Below, in pieces: positions 57,578-64,000 of a stretch of DNA of 64,000 nt. The notes under the pieces are model-generated. The model had not been told where the DNA came from. It made no database searches and was given only the letters and a program-made list of their open reading frames with translations. The stretch's first letter is position 1; the number at the start of each line of letters is the position of its first letter. This stretch comes from Lichenostomus cassidix (Eukaryota; Chordata; Aves; Passeriformes; Meliphagidae): the NCBI GenBank assembly GCA_008360975.2, contig CM039192.1:12711242-12775241 (forward strand), in the 5' to 3' direction. A program made the position numbers and the translations under genes.

Positions 57578-60339
57578 CAAATGTGAGACAAACTTTTGCT
57601 TCAAGTCAATGCCTGAATCTGAGGTTTAGTTTTTGTCTGGCAAGCTGTGCATGTTGGCAGTCAGTGGAGGCATCACTTCTCCTGTTCCCCAGCCCTGCTC
57701 TGTACAGGGAAAAGGAGAGAGAATGGGGAGAAGGGGACACAGCCCCAGTGGTCCCCAGCCATGACCCCAATCTCTGGGCTTAGATCAGACAGTGCCTGAA
57801 GGGGTAAGAGAAACCTGGACAGAGAGGCAGGGAAAGGCAGGGAGAGAAACTACCTGGGCTCTTACCTGGGTCTGGAGGACCCCCCACACCATGGGAAAAA
57901 ATACTGGGATTAATTGGTCACCCAATGGCTAATTACCAGTTAATTTTCATGTTGGCTGATTGTCACCAAAATCTATTATCTCCATAATTCTTACTGAAAT
58001 TATTTGAGGAATGGTTTCTGTTCATTTCCATGGCATTTGGAAGGGGAGGCTTTGTACCCTTTCATCAGAGTCCCAATCTCTTGTAATATTGCAGAAGGCT
58101 TACGAATTTCACCTGAGGGTTGTGGGCATCACCAGCTTTGTTAGGTAATTTCTTAACCTTTGTATAACATATGGTCTTTTAGGGCTATATGCTCATGCAC
58201 ATAGGCATTATATTTGTAAATGGCTGGTACAAAATGTCTAAATCCAAAACAGTTGCACAGTGGCACTATAGACTGGATGTGTTATGGCCCCAAACCATTA
58301 TCACACCCCTCACAGTTGCATTTTATTTTTTTCACCTGCTCCTGTGTAGTACACCTGTGACTTGTTGGCAGTGAGTGTTGTTGCAGTGTGAGAGACTCCC
58401 AGCTTGACTGCCTGGCTTGGAGCTTCGCTCCATCATGTGCTGCTTTTTGTATGCGTGTGTTTGTTCTCTCAATCTTTATATAGCTTGTAAGAGTTCTTTG
58501 AACTGTTGTCAGTGATCATCTTTCAAGCCTGATGCTTTCCTTCTTGACACAGTGCTCTGAAAATGGAGATTGTCATGTCACTGTTTTCATAATCATGCAT
58601 GTAAAAAAACAGAGAAATATTCATTGTGGATGTCCTGCACAAATGGCTTGATCTGCATCCAGAGGGCAGGCAGAGGGTGTCTCCAGGGAAGATCTGGAGA
58701 GCAATCAGTATCTGCATGGACAATAATCAACCATTCATTGAAATCTTTTTATTTCCTGAAAAACCCGTCGTCCAATTCCTTGGACACAGACACTTCCATA
58801 AATGGTTCATTTGGGGATTGTGCAGCCAATAGAAAATTCCACTTAAACACTGCAACAGCCCCAAGACTTGGGGTAGTTGCATTTTCCCCACAGATGTAGC
58901 TAATGAAATTGCTATCCATTTTGCATGACTATTAAGAAAAGAAGAGATTTTTCCACCCTTGTCCTATAAATAAGCTGTGACTTACTTGATCTTGACAGGT
59001 GACTTAGTGCTGCTGTAGAGTTTTCCAGCTGCAATAATGTCTCAGAATGATGTATTCAGTGGGGTATCAGCTGTGAGCCGTGCGTAAACCAGGGGGTCTA
59101 ACAGGAGCTGCGAAGAACCATTTTTCCTGTTCAGCTTCCAAATGATGTCGTGCCTCCTGCTGGCCCCAGACGGGCACGTGTATGGATGGCCTTGGAGCCA
59201 GTAGGCATGTGCACACACACAGGAGTGTTCCTAGAGGGCCTGCATTTTTGTGGCTGCTCTGTTTTCCTTTGGAAACCACCATTAAGTTTTTGGGTTTTTT
59301 TTGTAACTATAACTTCTGGGGTTGAAAAATCACACCCAAGACAGCCCACCCTCCTGCTGGAAAGGTGGGTGAAGTCTCCTTAGGCTGCTTAGGTAGAAGC
59401 ACTCCTTTAGTATCACACATTTTAAAACACTCACTCCCTTCTGGTCTTTATGGTTTCCTTCTGCCGCCTGGAACAGCCTAGCATAGCATCGGGGTCAAAG
59501 CTGCTCCGGCAAAGGCACAGGGCATTCTTAATACCAGGATTTATTTGATTTTCAATTGCTCCAGAAGTCTGGTCAGCCAGGGGAATTTTCTGTGTCTGGG
59601 CACACACAGAAGTGCGTAATAAAGATATTTGAAAAACCAAATATCCAAAACACACGTGAGAGAAGAGACATAAGTCCTAAATACCTCAGATGCTTTCTGA
59701 CATCTTCAAAGCACAATTCCAATAATCTGCTGATGCTTAGGACACAGGGAGTAGAAGCAAGAAGATAAGACATGAGAATTGCTCGTATATAGGAGACAGG
59801 TTGCCAGACTATTTTTGGAAAGCTTGTTTTTTGTGGTCTGAAATGTATTTTAGTAGGTGAGAAACCAAGGTGGGTGGCAGAGGATACAGACAGGCTCTCC
59901 TGGGACTTTCAAACACACACAGTATTGGTTATGCAGGCTTCACCCAGCATTCATCAGCACCTGGGTGTGCAGGACTTGGCATTTATGCTCATGGCTTGTG
60001 CAGGATCTGCTCAGAAAAGCAGGGGAAGGATGCAGTGCACACAGGCTCTGGTGTCCATAGGCATTACAGACCTCTTTGTGAGGTCCTGGCTAAAATGTGG
60101 CTCTATCTATTAACTGCATGGTCCAGGGACCAGCCAGCATATTGATTGTCAGCAATGCATGCACAGGGAATAAATGGTACATTCCCAAGATACTAAGACA
60201 AAATCAAGATTTGCATATGAAAACTGTAATTTTTTAAAACTCCTAGCCCTATGGCACAGCTGGTTTCTCAGCCCCTGCCTGACCCAGCTCTGAATGGCTG
60301 CAGCATTTGAGTACAATATCTTTGACAAACTCTGCGAAC

Positions 60340-60580
60340 AAACCCGGTGTATTCCTTGTATTGGGAGTGTTCAGAACATGTTATTAGCTGATGTTTGAGG
60401 AGGGAGGGCTCACAATAAAAGCTTCATTATCAGATTTAGAGCCACATACCATTCCTTTATTGACCTGCCTGCTGTAATCAATGCAGCAGCCACACAAGTT
60501 TGAAATCATGTTCCCTGACTGTAGGCCGTGCGTCATGCATCCAGTGCTGATTGTGCATTATCTTTTAAATGACACTGCCT
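60340..60580. promoter_or_regulatory. Candidate conserved noncoding element
   Basis: Balanced-composition, non-repetitive stretch with TTATTGACC, GTAATCAATGCAGC, CGTGCGTCATGCAT and ATTATCTTT (GATA-like). It lies 2 kb before the terminal exon. Unverified. Confidence 0.28.
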
Positions 60581-61127
60581 AACTAAGTATGGATTTGTCT
60601 ACCACGAGTAGCCCTTCTTTCAATTTGAGGATGGCAAACCTTTTGGGTTTTTTATTGACATTCAGGATGACCTAAAAATAGAACTGTAATGAAGTGCACA
60701 AGGAATGGCCATTGTTAAAATGCTGAGGAGTGTGTGTGAGCACAGAGGAGCCTGTGTATTCTTTCACATTTTCATGCTTCCCCAGCTAGGTTTAGTGGGC
60801 AAGCTTCTTGTCAGTACTGCCATTGTGTGTGCAGGGCTCCATCCATTCTCTTCCATAAAGTCATTGTTAGACTTGAGAATAACATCCAGCGCTGCAAAGG
60901 TAATTCCTTCTTAAGGCCAGGATAATTTCCATGTATATCAAAGTAAAAAGCCATTGGATGTTGTGATCCAATGGTGACGTTAAATTGTCTAAAAGCAAAG
61001 CAGCTCCTGCTGTCAATTCACGAATTTTTGATTTGTGGTTCAGAAATATTCAGTGTCACAGGCTCACAGTGTGCTCAGAGGGCCAGTGCTATGCTGAAGC
61101 AGTGCCATTATGATTTCCCCAGCTGGT

Positions 61128-61365
61128 ATTTCGCTCCCACGGGCCCCATCGGGGCGTGCGGCGCTGCCCCCCGGGCCGGTCCCTCCCCGCTCAGCCCAGG
61201 GCTCGCCCCGGCCGCACCGAGAACTTTGGCCGAGATTCGGGAACTCAGCGGCGCTTGTGACACCTGCTGGTCGCGCTTTGGGAGTGCACGGGCCACAAAC
61301 GCTCCTGCCGCTAACGGGGTCACCGCCGCCGGCCCTGCAGCCACCATCCGCGCTTCCCACGGGCC
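61128..61365. promoter_or_regulatory. CpG-dense island in last intron
   Basis: I count about 29 CpG dinucleotides by hand between 61132 and 61362, in sequence that is mostly G and C, whereas the flanks are AT-rich and CpG-poor. This density meets the usual sense of a CpG island. It ends about 1.2 kb before the terminal exon. In vertebrates such an island commonly marks an alternative, antisense or lncRNA promoter or a regulatory element; a GC-rich insertion is the other option. No TATA box or recognised exon accompanies it. Confidence 0.6.
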
Positions 61366-62563
61366 ATTCCCATCAGGGAGATGTCATCTCTGGATAAAGC
61401 GGGGAATTGCTCTTTTATCCTGATCACCATGTAGCTGTGGATAGTGTAGAAGGACCAGATGATTTATGAAAAGTTAAAATATCTTACTTTATTTTAAAGC
61501 TTCATCACTGTAAATAAATAATTAGATTCAAAATTCATTTTGTGTTTAAAAACTTATTCTTCAAGCTGGCAGACTTGCCCGACTCTGTTATTAGGCAGAT
61601 GGAGACTAGGGAAATTGTCTAGGCTTGAAATAGTGCAAATGAATTTTTATATTTGGGGATGCTGGGGACTCAGCTCAAGAAAACCTCACCATGTAGCTGC
61701 TCAAATAATTGGATAGTCGGACAAATAAAGCTAAGCTTATGTGTAGGACTGGGGTTTTAGTCAGAACACAAAATGTAGGTGAATTGATACTGCTCTAAAA
61801 ATACACTTCTGAGGTTGGCTCCACGATTTATTGGCTCCTACGCAAAATGGCAAGACAGGTCAGCATCCTCTGATGTGAGATACTGTGATGACATTGGGGC
61901 TATTACAAATCTACCAAAAGGAGAAAAAAGGGAACAAAGGAGACTCTAAACTACTGAAAGAAATATGTAGAGAAAAGTATATTCTTTAAAGAGATTTAAC
62001 TTCTGGGTTACATGTCCAGCCTTTTTTCTGCTGGGAATATTACCCTGGTGCCTGAGCTGGTGGTTCAGCTGTTATTGCCGAAGTATTTCTTGGACTGAGA
62101 AGTGTGTGTCACAATCTGGTGTCTCTTGCTGCCAGTACTTGCACCCGGTAGTAGTGAGAATAAAAGAGTAAAATATGGCAAGGGTTCCCTCACAATTCTG
62201 ATTTTTTTTTTTTTTAATTGTTACAGTGAAGGGAATCCCTAAAGGCAGTTTTTTGCCCATGAAGTTACCATTTTCTTTATATGTATTGAAAGGAGAAAAA
62301 AAAAAGAAACCTTCATGACTATACTTGGCTTGTAGCATTTTTTTGCTAAGTTCATGCCAGCATTAACAGATCTGTCAGAACAAAGCAAATATGTCATATT
62401 GGCAGCTGTTACTTATGAGTACTTTTTCTTTATTGCATTTTGTTTTGTAATAATTGAGAAGCTTTTATGTTGAGCTCTGCATAAATGGTACTGAGTGGGA
62501 GGGTATGGGCATGCTTTCTATTATTCTGCCCCTCATGCATGTCTCCTTTTTTCGTCTTTCCAG

Positions 62564-62593
62564 AACCACACATTGAGCCAGCACGCACAGTGA
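62564..62593 (+). CDS. ZNF521: ZNF521 terminal coding segment (9 codons and stop)
   Basis: Directly after the CTTTCCAG acceptor the phase-0 reading is NHTLSQHAQ followed by TGA at 62591-62593. The two histidines complete the last C2H2 finger (C-x2-C-x12-H-x4-H) whose cysteines are in exon B. The QHAQ ending is what I recall for ZNF521, while ZNF423 ends in QHSS; this is the best single reason for the ZNF521 call. The residue after NHT is leucine (TTG), where I recall methionine in human ZNF521. The segment is too short to be seen by ORF length and was placed by splice signals and homology. Confidence 0.92.
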   Translation, partial: NHTLSQHAQ

Positions 62594-63198
62594 GCCACTG
62601 GCACTACAGGACACCTCTCTGCAGAAGACTTGACGGTGGCACAGTGGGGAGGACCATTTGAACATTACATCCAATCAAAGTGTCATTTGCAACCCAGATG
62701 TAAAACTCTAATGATTTGGCCATGAGGCGCTGCTATTATAAGCAGCTGGAAATGAATATTAATGGAAGAGATTAAAAGTATTCCATGCTCAGTATTTTTT
62801 ATTGTCCTGCTTCAGCTAGTGTACTTTAGAGCTTCTGCTTCTGACTGAATTTATAGTGTTAGATAAATCTGCTTTGATGCTGTTGCCCTTTGTTGCTTCT
62901 TGTATTATATTGATAGTTAAAGATTAGGTGTGATTTTTTTCTTTTTTGTTAACTGCTTTTTAATTGCAATTTTAGGTAACTGTGCATTGTGATGTGATTG
63001 CTTGGCTATTGTCTGAATATTTCTTTTTAATTTTTTAATTAAAGACTAATGCTTTGATTGGATTTGCCAGTTCACCGGACAGTGATTAAAACTATGTAAT
63101 GAATATAATCGGTTTCAGTGCAACTGGATGGTCTGCTTTATAAATGTGACTTAATCTGATTGCAATAACTAGTACAGTTCAATAAAGGGAATACATGA
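62594..63198 (+). other. ZNF521: ZNF521 3' UTR (approximate end)
   Basis: About 600 nt from the TGA stop to a likely cleavage site shortly after AATAAA at 63181. It is AT-rich, especially from 62760 on, with many TTTT and TTAATT runs. The end is inferred from the poly(A) signal and the downstream GT-rich stretch. A shorter form ending after ATTAAA at 63038 is also possible, and longer forms cannot be ruled out. Confidence 0.75.
63038..63043 (+). terminator. ZNF521: Possible proximal poly(A) signal ATTAAA
   Basis: ATTAAA lies within a TTAATTAAAG context about 445 nt after the stop codon, followed by T/G-rich sequence. It would shorten the 3' UTR by about 140 nt compared with the main signal. 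Confidence 0.35.
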
Positions 63199-63229
63199 GC
63201 TTAGCATCAGAGCTTGTCTGTCTGTCAGT
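63181..63229 (+). terminator. ZNF521: ZNF521 poly(A) signal and downstream GT-rich element
   Basis: A canonical AATAAA lies at 63181-63186, a CA dinucleotide suitable for cleavage at about 63194, and a GT-rich stretch (CTTGTCTGTCTGTCAGTG) at 63212-63229. This spacing is typical of a vertebrate polyadenylation site. Confidence 0.75.
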
Positions 63230-64000
63230 GCCCACTGCATTGCTGCTGCTGGGGTGGCTGAATCTCAGTGATTGCTCACCTGACACACAGAGCACTCTGC
63301 AGCCCAGGAGGAGGGAAGACTGGGAGAAAGCAAAAGCCATGGTTCTGTGTCTGGCATTGTGTTTGCTTCTGGATGTACCTCCCTGGCTCCACGGTAGGTT
63401 GAGGTAAGAACATGTACTATGAAAAGGTATTGCTGGCTTATAATACTCAATATTTTAACTTTTTCAGCAAGAATGGAGGGACTGACCTATAGCTGCCTTG
63501 ACCATATCTCTGTGTTTCTTTGTTTCAATACAAAAAACCCCCACACTTTCTGCATTGTATACAAATGCACAGGTATTGGATTTGGCCTTGCAGATCCTCC
63601 TACTGTGGTAGGAGGCTGCATATTTTAACCACATGGATCTCTAGACCTCCAGGTATTGTAGCTCTGTGTAAGTACCATATCCTGACACTGAAAACTGCCA
63701 TCAGGCAGCCTAACAGAGCCAACTACCAGGCTTTCTTTTACTCTTTTTTAAACTTATCTTACAATAATGAAGAAAGTTATATCTCCAGTCAGAGAAAAAG
63801 TAATTTTAAGGACCATGGACACCTCTGGAAAGCTAGAAAGATGTAGCTCTCCTGGTGTCTCTTGCTTGAATGAATCATAATCATCATGAAAGATATTTAG
63901 CAGCTGTGACAGCTGAGATGATGTGGTTACCCATTCCCACAATGTACAGGGCTTTGCAAGCCAGTGTATGGGAACAAGCACAGTCAGAGCCTTTCAAAAT
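63199..64000. other. Downstream flank of ZNF521, no gene recognised
   Basis: Sequence past the inferred transcript end. A moderately GC-rich patch occurs at about 63195-63390 and the rest is AT-rich. The open frames here (up to 108 codons) show no recognisable domain. I see no second gene. Confidence 0.6.

Larger units (their letters stand above)
52001..62563. other. Last-intron block 52-62.5 kb, up to terminal exon
   Basis: Non-coding intron. A GC-rich patch lies at 52520-52850, and two CpG-dense islands lie at 55630-56040 and 61130-61365. Homopolymer T runs occur at 56552-56565, 57132-57145 and 62202-62215. A pyrimidine-rich tract is at 57068-57122 and a TA microsatellite at 57564-57577. 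No exon other than the terminal one was recognised. Confidence 0.6.

Overview
This is a vertebrate, intron-dominated window. The three coding exons I can support are small and all lie on the + strand. They encode the last 92 residues of a large C2H2 zinc-finger protein that I recognise as ZNF521 (EHZF; paralogue of ZNF423). The organism is most likely a bird. The protein matches the tetrapod ZNF521 C-terminus, no mammalian Alu, B1 or L1 sequence is visible, interspersed repeats are sparse, and AT-rich intron alternates with short GC-rich islands, as in avian DNA. Other sauropsids cannot be excluded.

Layout: 1-40024 is the 3' part of a large intron. Exon A (40025-40156) encodes one full finger and the cysteine half of the next. 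A 1.55 kb intron follows. Exon B (41710-41825) completes that finger and supplies the cysteine half of the last one. A 20.7 kb intron (41826-62563) follows. Exon C (62564 to about 63198) adds nine codons, including the two zinc-binding histidines of the last finger, then a TGA stop and a roughly 600-nt 3' UTR with AATAAA at 63181. 63199-64000 is downstream flank.

The long introns contain simple repeats, a few short tandem duplications, and GC-rich blocks. Two CpG-dense islands lie in the last intron (about 55.6-56.0 kb and 61.13-61.37 kb). An exact RFX X-box match lies at 35229-35242, and a G-quadruplex-prone minisatellite lies just upstream of exon A. Several AT-rich, homeodomain-site-rich stretches resemble the conserved noncoding elements expected around a developmental regulator. 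These are candidates only, because no alignment was possible.

I found no prokaryotic system, CRISPR array, complete mobile element or RNA gene. The many other open frames in the introns look like chance frames in GC-rich DNA. The most useful leads are the CpG islands, the X-box, the possible intronic polyadenylation site after exon B, and the splitting of the last zinc finger across a 20.7 kb intron.
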